From Megalonaias nervosa (Eukaryota; Mollusca; Bivalvia; Unionida; Unionidae), in NCBI GenBank assembly GCA_016617855.1, contig JAECUM010012890.1, positions 1 through 64,000 of the forward strand: 64,000 bases of DNA, written 5' to 3'. Numbering within the stretch: the stretch's first letter is position 1; each line of letters opens with the position of its first letter. The notes beneath the pieces were generated by a model that saw nothing but the letters and a program-made list of their open reading frames with translations, made no database searches and had not been told where the DNA came from. The translations under genes were made by a program, and so were the position numbers. Shown one piece after another: positions 27,801 through 40,836 of this stretch.

Positions 27801-28067
27801 CATTTTATTTTCAGATAAGTATATGTTTATCAATTTTTTGTATCGTGCAAGGTGGGGGGGAGGAGGGAACAAATTCAACACAAGATTATTTCCTTTCTTA
27901 TTTGTATGGAATAATGGAGCAAATATGATTGACGATATTGACTAGTAATGACAAGCTTTTAATTTACGCGCACACACACTAAGACAACATGAAAAATAAA
28001 AACAATAAAATTAACTGGTAAGAGCTTCATATTGCAGCAAGTATAACACTAACATAATGCTCAACAT

Positions 28068-28132
<65 letters not shown>

Positions 28133-31100
28133 GTGTAATCGAGCGTGTATTATATGCAGCAGTGTTACAACCTGAAGCCTAAAATTAAATATATTTGTTG
28201 TAATATTTCACGTACACCACCCTTAGAAAATTGTATACATATTCTGTAGAATATTATCTGTTAAGAAGTATTGTTTTGTAAATCAGTATTAATAATTTGA
28301 CCAGAAGACTTATATTGAGAATGTCGTGCAGATGCATATATTTTTTTAGCATAAAAAATGTATCTAAATATTTTAATTAGAACGAGGAAGATATGTCAGT
28401 TTGTGTTTTCTCTCATATATATATGTACGCTACGAAGTATGATTATTTTCATTGAAAGAATATCAAGATAGTTTGTTTAAATTTAGTTTTTTTCCTAAGA
28501 CTTCATCCTAAAACGTATCTTACATAGTATCTACTTGTTGTTTGAAGAAAAAGAACTTGTTCAAAGTATTGTTAAGTTGGGCCGAATTGTCTTTGGGCCA
28601 AATTGACTATAATCCGGCTTAAATGATACAATTTTCCCATTCCCTCACCCAATTCGATCCCACAGCTTGAATTGACTTTTTTTTTCTGGTAAATGGGGTC
28701 TTTTGGGAAAAAAAAGAACCCTTTTTCCCATCATCACTCTTTTGGTTACATATGCATGCAACACCGTGCACCATATTTGCTGTACAAAAGCACAATCATA
28801 AGATATATCACATAGACATTTACGTGGGGAAATTAAACACTTGAATGGCTAGGTTGAATAGAAGGGATAAATGTACATCATATCTGTTTATGGCACACAG
28901 AAGCTACCAATTGTTTACGGAGATTGCTGAATAATTTTTCCATTTATAAAAGCGGATTTTTAAGTCTAATTAAACATTTTTATGGTGTGCATTCATAACA
29001 AATGCGTTTTGTTCATGACTATAATATTATCACACCTCTGTACAATATAGGTGGCCAGTGACCTTTAATGGCTGGCCAATACACTCTTACTCTAAACCAC
29101 GCCCAGTTGATAATTTCTGATTAAAAGTTTCTCCCCATGAAATTATAAAGACACGTCTCATTTTGTGCCTAAGGATATCTGCATGAGACCAAATTCTTTA
29201 CTTTTCCACTCTACTTTTCCAATAGAACAATGAAATAACCATCTTTGTTGTTCTTTCATAAATAGATCCATCAATAAACATGCATTTAAACACTGACACA
29301 CAGACAAGTAAAAACATAATGATTTTCAATTTTCATTGGCTGAAATCATTTGGTTATCGATCAAGTTAAAAAGCGAATCAATAATTTATAATTTCATATT
29401 TATGAAAGCATTTCAAGAATACTTGTTTTTGACATTTGACACAAAGTCACACATTCCATTTTAATACATTGAAGATGAAACATCTTTGAACATTTCTAGC
29501 TTTCTTACAATATCATCCTCCATCCATCATCATCTTGACCAGAAATACAATATTTGACCATACTGATTAAAATTGGTTTGTCAGCTGTCTTTGGCATGAG
29601 CAAATGCTTTCAGGAAAAGTATTTGTACATAAAAATTCTGGTATAAATACATGTTATGAAAGTTTAATTTCATCACTGATATTGTATCCAGAAGCTTATT
29701 GTATGGAAATGCTCTTTGAAGATGGAAATCTTGGGGACAAAATTAAAAATAATATAAGCCAGGAACTTTAGCTTTCTTTCATGCTATAGGGGCTGTTAAT
29801 TTCAAGTATACAATGTATCATTTGGTTGAAGTAAATATCCTTATTGACGATTGAATTAAATTTTTTTTTGAATATACATGATGTTGACAGATTTGGGGAA
29901 GCAAAATGGCAGCACAGGGTCATGCACTTTGCATTGTGGGTATTTTCATGCACAGTTTTGATATAGTTGGGAGAATGCTGACAGGGCAATAGTTTTATTT
30001 ATCAGGTGGATCGTTTTTCAGGATTGAAACCACCTTCTTGAGTCTTGTTGTCAGTGATTGAGTTCCAAGTTTTAATTGGCAATATAAGATCTATCTTGGT
30101 TGCCTTTCTGATACTGATATTTGATATGTCTTTAGCTTTAGAGTCTTCTGTAATGAGATCGAAATCACATTTTTTAGACATACCATACTTGTATATAAGT
30201 TCTTTTTGATAGCTTGTATGCTTCGGTGTTCATCATATATTTGTTGGTTATTGCCTCTGTCTTTAGCAACATTAATGAAGAAATCATTGAAGACCTGATA
30301 TGCATGCCTTGCAGTGTTCGAAAAAGTAAACGTTTATGGCTTCGTGTCAGTTGGTTCAAGCAGTAACTTTTGGTTTGTAAATTAATTTGTGTCATATTGC
30401 ATTGTGGATGTGACATAGTTAAAAATAACAGTGCATATATCAATAGAATCAGTGGCTACCATTGTTTTTAACAAAATGAATTCAAATTCGTTGTTCCTTT
30501 TGGGTGACAAACATTGTAATGCAGGCTTTTATAAATTGCTAATTCCCTAACTTAGATTGTCAAAGAATCACATAGGTTATGTGCAATATATTTAACTATT
30601 GATGCATTACCAAATCAGCATTAACAAGAGACTAGCCATTATTATTAATGCAGGACAAGTGAGCACCTAACCAATGAAACACTGCTAACAATTATAGTAT
30701 AGAGAATGTATATTGTTTTATCTCTGACAGAATGACTTCCATTATGAATATACAGAGTGCAAGAATAACACTAGATGGAGAGTATCAGTACCAACTCCAG
30801 GGAAATGCTCCAGGGGCTCACCATCTGCCCCTGTTCTTGCTAAAGAGTGCAGTAAGTTTTGCTTTTTGTCTTTCTTAACGTCAATATTTTGCCTACAGAA
30901 GAAAGTAATTTCTGTGAGTTGTTATGGCTATTTAATATGTATTTGTTAGTTTTTCTCCATGATTATATGATATGTATAATTGTATTTTGGACCTGACCTT
31001 GTCCTGAATCAAGTTTGTTGTCTACCTGATCAGTAATTTTTAATCTGGTAAACAAATAATACATAAGTAACATTTTTATAAGAATGTTGGTTAAATGCTA

Positions 31101-34100
31101 GGATCATTATCAGTGAAAGTAAACATATTTGTTTGGGTCTGGGTCTATGACGTTGGTATTCAACATGGAATAACCTGCTGTACCTGATGTTTACTGCATT
31201 CTTTATTGTAATTTTAGTAACAAATTTTATCTGTTTCAAGAAATGAACTTTGGACATACATACTGGTTTTACTTTTGTGTATTATTTTTTATTATATAAT
31301 CTTGTTTACTTGAAAAATTATTCATTCTTGCTTTAACATCTTTAGGCAGAATCAATATTATTAATTCAAATTATTGTTCACTGGAAATACAAAGTGCTCC
31401 TTAATAATATTCTTGAACTAAAACATTAACTTGGAATTATAGTAAATTCAGACAAGGACATCTTGGATTATATTATTGTGGTTAATCAAAAGACTGTTGG
31501 CACATCCCCATGTCACAGGGTACTAAAGGCACATCAACACATCATTGTTGGATCTTATTTCGAACACCACTGGAATAAAAATTATAACTTTGTTCATTAG
31601 GAGTGATGATAGAACTGTTTGGACAATTTGAGATTTAAAAATTTGCAATACTGCAAACTGCAAGTTCTTAAAATTTTCACATTGTATTCCAGGGAGATGA
31701 TTTATTTGTTGAAACAAAACTTGTTTGTTTTTGCTCTTTTCTTTTACTTAGTTTAAGACCATAGAGTCATAATGGTGTAAATTAGGGATGGAATAAAAAG
31801 TAAATCTAGGAATCTGTTGTTGGATTATTGAACAGTTATGATCAATAATATGCCAACAGTTCTTCACCCCTGCCTCATACAATGAATTGTACCATTTTAC
31901 TGTTTAAGCTACAGACCAAACTATGATTGAATTGGTATAATAAGACTACATACACCCTAAATTGATAAATCTGAAACAGATCTTGAGCAAAAAAAGAATA
32001 TCAGAAATTAATGTCTTAGAAACAACAACAAGCCTGTTACTCCTATCACTTTTAGGTATTACATGCAAAATAAGTTTTATTGTGTACAGCATGAAACTTA
32101 CCCACATTTTCCATGGGATTGTATTCATTGACAATAGTTATGAGAATTTTTTTGCATTGATACAGATCTTTCCTTCAGAGTCGATGAATTTAAGCCATTG
32201 ATAATTATTGGCCCAATGTGGTTAAACATTCTTTATCATCTAGTTATGTCATATTTGACATTTTTTGCTGCCACAAGTCTGACTTAAATTTATTTACAGG
32301 AATAGTTACCTCATACTCATTAAGAGCCTTATGTTTTATCCTTCCACTTTTACATGAATTGAATCATTTAATGCAAACACAAATTGTTGGTTTAACCTAC
32401 TATTATGTACTAGTACTGGTATTTTGGATTGTTGGTTTAACCCACTATTATGTACTGGTACTGATATTTGGACTGTTGGTTAAACCTACTTATGTATTCA
32501 TAATGAGATTTGGACTTGATTAAACCCCTTATTAGAACTGTATGTATTCATACTAATAGTTAGACTGTTGGTTGTATAATACTAGTATGTATTCATATTG
32601 ATAGTTAGACTTTTGGTTATATCATAATACTATTTATTCATAGTGATATTTAGCATGCTGATTTGCCAATAATATTTCATATACTATGTATTTCTGTACG
32701 TCCCAAACTGAAGGAGGTATATCTCTGGTTTGAATATTCTCATTTTCTGTCCATTCTTGTGCTAGAAATAAACATCAGGCAATTGATAATTTTTAATTTG
32801 GAGACATCAAATTTTTAGAAAGATAATTCAGTTTTTTATTTTAAAATGTGCCAGTAATAACTAGTCTTGTTTATGTAATCATACCCTTATGCTAGGTTTT
32901 TGTTCTTTGTTTAAATACAAAACAATGGGTTCACTCTAAATTTATGTTTACTCTTTCATTTCATCTATTTAACTTCCTTTACCCATTAGCTACAGTTAAC
33001 TGACAATGTATTGAAGATTTTATCAAATGGTATCCATTTTAGCTACCAACACTTTATGTGAATATTTAGATAATAATTGTACATGCTGCACCTCAGGTGG
33101 CCGAGTGGTCTGAAGCACTGGCCTTTACTAATCACTGCCATCTCACCTCTGTCCGCATGGATTCGAGTCTCTGGCTTGGCTAATGTAGGTAAGCTGCCAG
33201 TAGCTTCCCATGGGTCAGCGGTTCTTCCCAGGGTTTTCCAGGGTTCTTCCTCCACTAATCATACTGGCCACCATGTATAGCCTATTTTGTGTGGGGAAAT
33301 GGCATTAAACCCAAACAACAACATGTACATGTCTTCAGTTTCATGTAGCCCATTCCAGTTCTAGCAGATAGATCGCATGGTAAATACGTTGCCATTATCT
33401 CAGATTATAGGCATTATATATTTATGAAATTTCATCATTGTTTTTTTTCTTCCATCAATCATGATTATTGTGGGAGAAAATAGGTCACTGTAACCTACTT
33501 TTCTTACTGTAGAGACTTTGTAGGACATCATATTTTCATTTACTTTGGATATTACTTACCTATTGGAAACCCACTGGAGAGGAAACTGTGGTCATAATAA
33601 CCTACTTTTAATGCATGAATCAGTTTATTTTCTGGTTAAGCCCAGACTTAAAATTTGACTTTATAGCAGATATCCAGCTATATGTATCACATGATGATGG
33701 AAATTGATGTGGGACTTCCTGAAATGATTTGGAACAATGGTATGGGAAAGTAGGTCACTGTGATTTTGTTATATTCATGTTAACTTGTCTCAGTGTTAAA
33801 ATTTTAGCTTCTTGGCATAGCTTCATTTGTAATCATGGTGTATGTACTGTAACTTAGAATATTTCTTGCATTATGTCTAGGGGCTTAAACTGCGTAACAA
33901 GACAAGGTACAACCCAACAAGCATTCAATTTTCTAAAATATAAATTTATTTCCCTAAAATATAAAATCAAATAACTTAGAGTGTATGAATTCCTAGAATG
34001 TTGTCCTAAATTGTATTATCAATTTCACATCAATCTGGAAACTATCCAGAGTTATTCCAAATGAAGTCCTAATGTGTTTATGTGCTAACACCACTGAAGA

Positions 34101-37100
34101 ATCAATTCCAAGTCCAGAAGATTTTGGTTCAAGGCAATCCCACGGAAGTAGAATATCACTAAAGTCCTTAAATAATTTCACACAATCCTCAAGGTACTGT
34201 CTGTTTTAGAATAAATGTTTTCCACTCTGTTTATCAGTGAACAATTATAAATAAATCATGATTTTCACTCTTTGTCTCTCTTACAAAACTGGCATGAAGA
34301 ATCTTAATATGGTGCTTTAATTCTCTTATAAAGTCATGTGTACACCAAATCAACAAAATCTGAATCACTAAAAAGATTCTAAAATATTTAAATCCTTTAA
34401 CTGTAAAATAATGTAGCATTCATGTTCTGACCTTGTGAAATTAATGAGGTGATCAGCAACTAGGGCATGCATGTTATCTCTACAGGACAAATGCACTCTT
34501 TCATGACCTTCATTTGAACTAATGCGTACTTGACCGAAATAGTTGTTAACATGACCTTAGCAATCAACCTTTGAGGAAAGGACGTACATTTACTCTTTTT
34601 GTTACTGGCCAGCCATATAATTACAAAAATTAACTGGAATAAAACCATATTATAGATTAGTATATAATAACGTGTCAGCTTTGTTTGAAAAAAAAAATAT
34701 CTTATCTGCCAGAGAATAGTTTGATGAAATATGGAAATTTATTTTCAAGGTGTTGAAAGACTTGTAAATTATTGATATTGAACCCCATGTATGCCCCTTG
34801 CCCTTATGAAGATTTTCTGCTTGTCATACTTCTGTCAAAAGCTGTAAACTTTGTGTACAAAGCAAAGCACATGGCCTATGAAGGGGGGGGGGGGACAGAT
34901 TACCTACGTTACTCAAACTAGTGCACACATGGCTTTAACAAGTGATTCTTAAATACTGTTTTTGGATATTTATGTGCAATACAGAAACCAGCTAAAACTG
35001 GGCACCAGAACTATTACAGCAAGTGTTGCAACTTATCTGATTCATGGCCATGTAATGGGATTAAAGACAACACATTTATGTTTATTTTGTGGGATTTCTT
35101 TCCCTAACCTTATTTTCATTAGAACTTTCAGCAATTAAGTAATAATAGTATTGTATTGTGCTGAGATGCCCTTGAACCCTATACATACCCCTATATATAC
35201 ATACGATACCACACTGACTGGTCGTTTACCTTCTCAGTCAGTAGTTTGCCCACAGGTCATTTCATTTCAGATAATAAGTTAGTAAAGTGGGGGAATTAAA
35301 ACTGGTTACCTTTAAACTTGGATTAAAAATGTTATGGACTTTCATATGGAACTTCATCACTCATGTAAATGGACCTTGTTAAGTGCATAAGCCACCTGCA
35401 GTTATGTACATGTTCCTGTGGTACAAAATTACCACTTGTACTGCTATCAAGAATTCAGGTTTTTCAGCTTGTTGATAGAGGCCTTTTGTCACATGCTTGT
35501 TGAGCTGACTTTTATTTTCCAGCTGGAAAACACCTTTACATGCAGATGTGACAAATTTTGCATTGATATGATCTTTATTTCATGATTCTTCCCTTTTGTT
35601 ATAAATAGGTAACCATTGATAATGATTTTTAGCTATGTGCAGAACTACACTATCTGACCCTTCCCCCCCCACCACCACCACCACCACCACCAAAGAGAGA
35701 GCAAACATAAAGCCATTGAGCTTGAAAATGTTTAGCTGTTTATTTGTTGTCCTGTAAGGCATGTGATTTTGGAACATTACCTGTCTGGATAAATTTCACT
35801 TGTCCTACACTTAATAATATTGAATTAACTTTTAAATGCCTCATCCAATTGGAAATGCATCTTTAAAAAAATAATTTGCCCTAGTTCTGTCACCCTTCAT
35901 AAATAGGATTCAGTAATTGGAGTTTCAGGTCCTTAGCTCCATGTTCCAGTATTATGGTAGACACAGAGCAGCTTCATTTAACATGACAAGGCAGAAAGTT
36001 CTACTGAGGCACATTACATCTCACAGGCTTTTTCATTACTGACAAATTACAGTGGGGCAGTTCATCCCCTCAACATTCAGTCTGCAGTGAAGCTCTGTAT
36101 TGGAGGTGTAACCCATTCACAGCAAATTGGAAGGCATATGTGGTGCTTCTTCACTGCATAGGGAGCTGGTGGACATTATTAGTTGACATTAAAATAGCAT
36201 GCAGACTACTCATGTTTGAAAGACTGAGTCATCAGAGAGATTTACAATTGGATACCATTAGAAAAATAAATTATTTTTATGTTGATTGTATATTTGACAA
36301 TAAAAAAAATAATCTCAAAAGAGCCTTGTATATTCTGTACATGGAAAGGTTGATCCGTGTTTCTGTGGTATACTTCTGTTCACTGTTGTTACTGATTTTA
36401 ACAATTTTTGTGCATTTTCAAGTCATTTTAAACAGTATAACCCAAGAAGATTTTATAATGATCCATGGAAAGTAGATCACAGACATTAATGTGAAATTTT
36501 GCATTTGTTTTGTTATATTCAGAGAATTCTGAACAGTTGACTTGATGAGAGAGGCAAATCTTTCAGCTTCTTTTGAATAACATAAAAGTATAAGTAATCC
36601 TCTGAGATATGGACAGTTAAATTCCAAATTACAACCACTGCTATTTAAAATAATGAAAAGAACAGAAAACACTGAATTTACAATAAAATGCAGACCACAT
36701 CCTTAGCCTTTGAGCAGTAATGGTGGTATACAGTGTCAACAAGAATGAGGAAGAATATGTACAACTTTGAGTCACCTAGATTTTGTTGCAATGGTGTCTA
36801 CTGCATGCGTAACTTATAAGTGACCAACCTTCCTTATTCCAGGGGAGAATCAGGTGAATTTGTGAATGGACTTGGATTGTCTTTCTCACTGGAATTTAAA
36901 TAAATTCTTTCATTACAGATTTTTTTCCCCACACAAATTAGTGCAAGACAGTTGCTTTAAAGCTTTTTTTTCTCCTTTTTTAAAATAATCCCTTTCCCAC
37001 CAGGAATAAAGATCATTAAGTAATAATTCAGTTTTGTAAAATGAACTAATGGAAACACCATAACACCATAATATAGAAAATTCATTGTCTTAAAATTTCT

Positions 37101-40100
37101 AAATTCTAGGGTCAAAATCAAAATTTGACAGCATAGGACCATCATCAATGTGTATGTACAAGTGTTGAGAAAACCATATGTGCTGTGGTATTTTTAAATC
37201 TACTTGCACTTGAAATTTATGAGACCTATTCCATCTCTAAGGAATAAACTGCTACTTTCAGAATTGGGATTCCATAACTAAGCTAGCACAAAAACTCTAG
37301 TGCATGAGTAGAACTTTATTTCTGTTTCATTTTAATTAATGATAGGATCAGATTTAAAAAGATAATTTGCTTTCAGTTTTACTTCTCATTATCAATTAGC
37401 CATTACCTGCAAAGCCCCATATATCTTCACTCAATTTTAGATTGCTTCTAATACTTTTGAGTAATTGGTAATTTCAATCCTACATCATATCTGTCCTTGA
37501 TTTACCTGACAGACTTTTGTAGAGTTGAGTTCAGAAAGTTATACGGAGTGCAGAAAGTTATGCAGAGTGTAGAAAGTTAGCTTATAGTTGAATTGGCTAG
37601 TGTTGCATTATGTACATCCCACACACAACAGTGTCTAAATCCCTTGCATTACAGTATGTCTGTCCCACACACTGCAGTATGTCTGTCCCACACACTACAT
37701 TATCATTATGTCTATCCAACACACTACATTATTTAGATCCCTTACATTGCAGTATGTCTGTCCTTCACACTACAGTGTCTGTATCACTCACATTACAGTG
37801 CGTAGATTCCACACACTGCAGTATGTATATTCCACACACTACATTATCTAAAAGTCTCAGGCTCGGCTAGCATGGGTATACGAGAAAGTCGGCCAGTAGC
37901 TTCTTGTGGGTCATGGTTCTTCCCGGGGTTTTCCAGGGTTCTTCCTCCACCAATTATACTGGCTGCCATGTATAGCCTATCTTGTGCTGAAATATAACGT
38001 TAAACCCTACAACAACAACAAAACAACAATATTATCTAAACCCTCACATTGCAGTAGGTCTGTTCCACACACTACAGTATCTAAACCCTCACATTACAGT
38101 AGGTCTGTCCCACACACTACAGTATGTAAACTCTCACATTACAGTAGGTCTGTCCCACACACTACAGTATCTAAACCCTCACATTACAGTAGGTCTGTTC
38201 CACACACTACAGTATCTAGACCCTCACATTACAGTAGGTCTGTTCCACACACTACAGTATCTAAACCCTCACATTACAGTAGGTCTGTCCCACACACTAC
38301 AGTATGTAAACCCTCACATTACAGTAGGTCTGTCCCACACACTACAGTATGTAAACCCTCACATTACAATAGGTCTGTCCCACACACTACAGTATCTAAA
38401 CCCTCACATTACAGTAGGTCTGTCCCACACACTACAGTATCTAAACCCTCACATTACAGTAGGTCTGTTCCACACACTACAGTATCTAAACCCTCACATT
38501 ACAGTAGGTCTGTTCCATACTCTACAGTTTCTAGATTCCTCACATTACAGTAGGTCTGTTCCACACACTACAGTATCTAAACCCCCACATGCTACTTTAG
38601 CTAGATCCCACATACTACATTAGCTAGACTCCACACATGAGAAGACATCAGTCCCACACACTACAGTATATACATTCAACACACTACAGTCATATTCAAC
38701 AATTGGTTTTACAAATGCTTGAATATATCTTTGTGCTAAATTTTTATTGGTTATTTTCAGATAGCAGTTTAGGTAGTCTGTTTGCATAGGCAGCAGCATT
38801 CCATTAGAGGTTGGGAGCCACTGTGGCTGAGTGGTTAATGTGCCAGACTCGCGACAGAAAGCTTTCAGTTTGCATCAAACATTTGGATCAGCCTGGGTCA
38901 GCTACTTTGGTGTGTCCTTGAGCAAGGCACTTGACTCCAATTGTCTTGGCACTAAATAACCTACTTGTGTTGCTGTGCCATAAAGCACCAAACTAACAAA
39001 CTATTAGAGGTTAGAGTGTATTGTTATATGTAGCTATTCACTTGTGTTCTTTCAATTAAAGATCAGATTGAATTGTTATATCTATTTTTTCACTTACATT
39101 CGTTCCATCAGAGGTTAGATTGTGTTGTTACTACATGTATTTGAATAGTGGTTCAGGTTGCTTGGATTTCTTTTTTGTGTGGTTAATAATTAAGTTTTTC
39201 TAGCTGGAAAGCCACCAGCCAGTACCTATTCCACTTAGCAACAACTTATACATCAGATAATGGATTTTCTTCAATCATTTTATTGAATTGATTGGCTTAT
39301 ACAGCAGTTAGAAAGAATGGTCTTGCATTTGTGTAACTTCTTTTGTGACAATAGTGTCAGTTCCTGCAAGGCACTATTGTTTCTGGATTACTGTGAAATG
39401 TGGTAAATATTAGGGTAAGCATAAAAAAAATGCACATTTTGACAGATCTTTGTGTCGCCATTATTTTAAGGAGTTTTTGCCCTTTTTGACTAAAAGCTGT
39501 ATGCAGTGTATGAGAGAATATTGAGAAAGCAACTAATCATGCGTTTTTTATATATTATGGTCCTTAACAGAAGATATTGACAAATTGTAATCAGAAGAGT
39601 TTTGTGTTTATTTACTGTACATTCATCTCCATCATGAGGTAAGGGTGTGACGGATGAGGCATAGTTACATTTATGTTAGCAATTTGCTCACCATTCCTTT
39701 AATCTTAAAAATAAAATTAGTTATTCTTTTAATTCTGATATGATGAAAACTCAGATTTACCAAGGCTAAACAAAGTTTGCTTCATTAATTTCATTGCCAT
39801 TGAATATTTGTGTCATAAATTTCATTTGAATTGAATACTTGTGTCATAAATTTCTTCTGAATTGATTACTTGTGTCAGATCATCTTCCTATGAAATATTT
39901 CATTTTTTTGTAACTAATACATATTAATGAGCCTGAATGGTAATTTTCAGGGTTTGTTTTGCTATCTTTGTTAAATCTGCATTCAGAATATGTTCCATCT
40001 GGTTTGCAAATTAATTGCTTGCTGGACCTTTTTCTGCTGTTGTTTGCAGCATATATTCTACATTCTTTTGATTTGGAATGGTATGCTGCAACTATTTGGC

Positions 40101-40836
40101 AAACTCTTTGCAAAGGTGATTGTGTCAAGGCAAAAAAAACACAATTTGGTTCATATTAAGTCTCCCAACCCTCACCCCCTCCCATCATGACAGCAAATAA
40201 TGTTCAGAAATGTAACTCTTGTATAGGGTTTGCAAGGAAAATGCTGTCAAATTCCAGCCCTTCTAAATTCTCACAGACTTAACATTTTTTAAAGTAATTA
40301 TTCCAGTACATGAGTTTTATTTTATGTTTTTGGTAATATTATGGTACGTGTAGCGGCTTATATGGATCGCCACATTAGAAACAGATTGCTTTGTATATCA
40401 TTTCTTACTTGAAATTGAAAAAATGATAATAACCATCTACATAATGCACTTCCAGAGTAATTAATAGTTATGCATGTCTTTTGCTTGAAATTGAAAACAT
40501 TCTTATAAAACCTATTAAAATTTGTTTAACTTCACAAAACCTTTTTAAAATAATTCAGCTATACATTATCAATGATTGTGGTGTTTTTTTTTGTTTTTTT
40601 TTTCTTTTTTTGTGGGGGCTAATGTATGATTTGCTCATCATTGAAGGCTTTACCTGCAACCCTGGAGAATTCCTGGACATTTCTCAACAGATATGTGTTG
40701 AGTGTCAGGCAGGGACATATTCCATTGGTGGGGGAGCACGGTTTGAGGAATGGGACAAACTACCAGATGGTTTCACTGTAAAGACAGAGACTTACTCATT
40801 CATTGGTGAAGAGGACACATCAACAAACTGTTCCAG
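24786..40836 (+). CDS. ELAPOR1/2 homologue (KIAA1324/EIG121 family), first three coding exons, 3' part outside window
   Basis: The coding sequence joins 24786-24869, 30731-30851 and 40647-40836, giving the first 131 residues. ELAPOR proteins are large type I membrane glycoproteins of the endosome-lysosome/Golgi system. They carry cysteine-rich repeats and a mannose-6-phosphate-receptor-like region; human ELAPOR1 is linked to autophagy. Seen here: a signal peptide (about residues 1-19); VCTQ-NDFHYEYTEC, equivalent to human ACKESEYHYEYTAC; RWRVSVP; KEC-SFTCNPGEFLD; and a cysteine-rich module with AGTYSIG...RFEEWDKLPDGF. Intron phases are 0, 1 and 2. Exon 4, expected to begin around a SKWVPRGDYI-like segment, was not found before 64000, so intron 3 exceeds 23 kb or that exon has diverged. 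I cannot tell ELAPOR1 from ELAPOR2; an invertebrate single-copy co-orthologue is likely. Confidence 0.93.
26283..26345. mobile_element. possible pogo/Tigger-like transposon terminus
   Basis: The strings cgggttcgcgagttattagg and gcgcgagttatcgagggagt end in ggtgtgctgta. The reverse complement reads CACTCCCTCGATAACTCGCG, which from memory resembles termini of Tigger/pogo relatives. The opposite end and a TA duplication were not located. Confidence 0.35.
26876..26890 (+). promoter_or_regulatory. ETS-CRE composite-like motif inside ELAPOR intron 1
   Basis: ACCGGAAATGACGTA combines an ETS core (CCGGAA) with a CRE half (TGACGTA), as in many vertebrate housekeeping promoters. It sits in a local less AT-rich patch. 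Whether it marks an alternative promoter cannot be told from sequence. Confidence 0.25.
28071..28132. repeat. (CT)n microsatellite, ~31 units
   Basis: An uninterrupted TC/CT run in ELAPOR intron 1. Confidence 0.98.
30731..30851 (+). CDS. ELAPOR homologue exon 2
   Basis: A pyrimidine-rich acceptor (gttttatctctgacag) is followed by 40 codons plus one base, then donor gca|gtaagt. It encodes NDFHYEYTEC, NNTRWRVSVPTPGKC and ending APVLAKEC. HYEYT-C, RWRV-VP and KEC are diagnostic of the first cysteine-rich module of ELAPOR proteins. Confidence 0.95.
32385..32650. repeat. irregular tandem repeat, ~45-55-bp unit, ~5 copies
   Basis: The strings ttgttggtttaacctactat, tatgtactggtactgatatt and tggac recur, becoming progressively more diverged to the right (tatgtattcatactaatagt). 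Confidence 0.75.
33086..33323 (+). mobile_element. tRNA-derived SINE, family A, full-length copy
   Basis: The Pol III A box TGGCCGAGTGG (33098-33108) is perfect. A B-box-like GATTCGAGTCT (33160-33170) lies at tRNA-like spacing. A tRNA-unrelated body (gggttttccagggttcttcc) follows, with a tail aaacccaaacaacaaca. The 8-mer TGTACATG flanks both sides (33078-33085, 33324-33331) as a candidate target duplication. The head resembles a Leu/Ser-type tRNA. Confidence 0.85.
37600..37851. repeat. minisatellite block 1, cacacactacagt-type
   Basis: Irregular units built from cccacacactacagtatgtc and ccttacattgcagtatgtct. The same words form the regular array at 38035-38590; the two blocks are separated by a SINE. 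Confidence 0.85.
37852..38029 (+). mobile_element. tRNA-derived SINE, family A, 5'-truncated copy
   Basis: It aligns with 33165-33323 (ccagtagcttc, gggttttccagggttcttcc, atgtatagcctat, acaacaaca tail) but lacks the tRNA head. It sits exactly between two blocks of one minisatellite, so it inserted into the array or its ancestor. Confidence 0.85.
38035..38590. repeat. minisatellite block 2, 45-bp unit, ~12 copies
   Basis: The unit tctaaaccctcacattacag, taggtctgtcccacacacta, cagta is highly homogeneous. Since 45 is a multiple of three, an open frame with a 15-residue repeat (SKPSHYSRSVPHTTV) runs through it. Diverged units continue to about 38690. Not regarded as a gene. Confidence 0.95.
38813..39002 (+). 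mobile_element. tRNA-derived SINE, family B, 190 bp, exact 10-bp TSD
   Basis: The head gtggctgagtggttaatgtg contains an A box (TGGCTGAGTGG). The body carries gtgtccttgagcaaggcact. It is flanked by identical ATTAGAGGTT copies (38803-38812 and 39003-39012). The body differs from family A. Confidence 0.9.
40647..40836 (+). CDS. ELAPOR homologue exon 3, GC donor
   Basis: The acceptor catcattgaag leads into gc, which with the final a of exon 2 makes AGC (Ser). The exon then has 62 codons plus ag. It encodes FTCNPGEFLD, CVECQAGTYSIGG, RFEEWDKLPDGF and ends DTSTNCS. It closes with cag|gcaagt, a strong GC-type donor. A GT four bases downstream (gcaa|gtcatt) is weak. The phase-2 end fits the family, where NCxSS is followed by Trp. 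Confidence 0.93.

Larger units (their letters stand above)
24870..30730 (+). other. ELAPOR intron 1
   Basis: GT-AG intron (gtaaga ... ttatctctgacag) of 5.86 kb. The only contents identified are a pogo/Tigger-like terminus, an ETS-CRE-like motif near 26880 and a CT repeat at 28071. No internal gene is seen. Confidence 0.8.
30852..40646 (+). other. ELAPOR intron 2
   Basis: GT-AG intron of 9.8 kb; its acceptor region is T-rich (40583-40610). It contains a 38-bp-type repeat, three SINEs and two blocks of one minisatellite. No internal gene was recognised. Confidence 0.85.

Noticed and set aside
33098..33170. tRNA gene at the A/B boxes
   Set aside because: No tRNA cloverleaf could be closed, and the sequence continues into a SINE body with flanking duplications; it is a SINE head. 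The same applies at 38820-38880.
36140..36475. 111-codon frame with hydrophobic C-terminus
   Set aside because: No homology, no conserved neighbours and typical AT-rich intron composition; consistent with chance.
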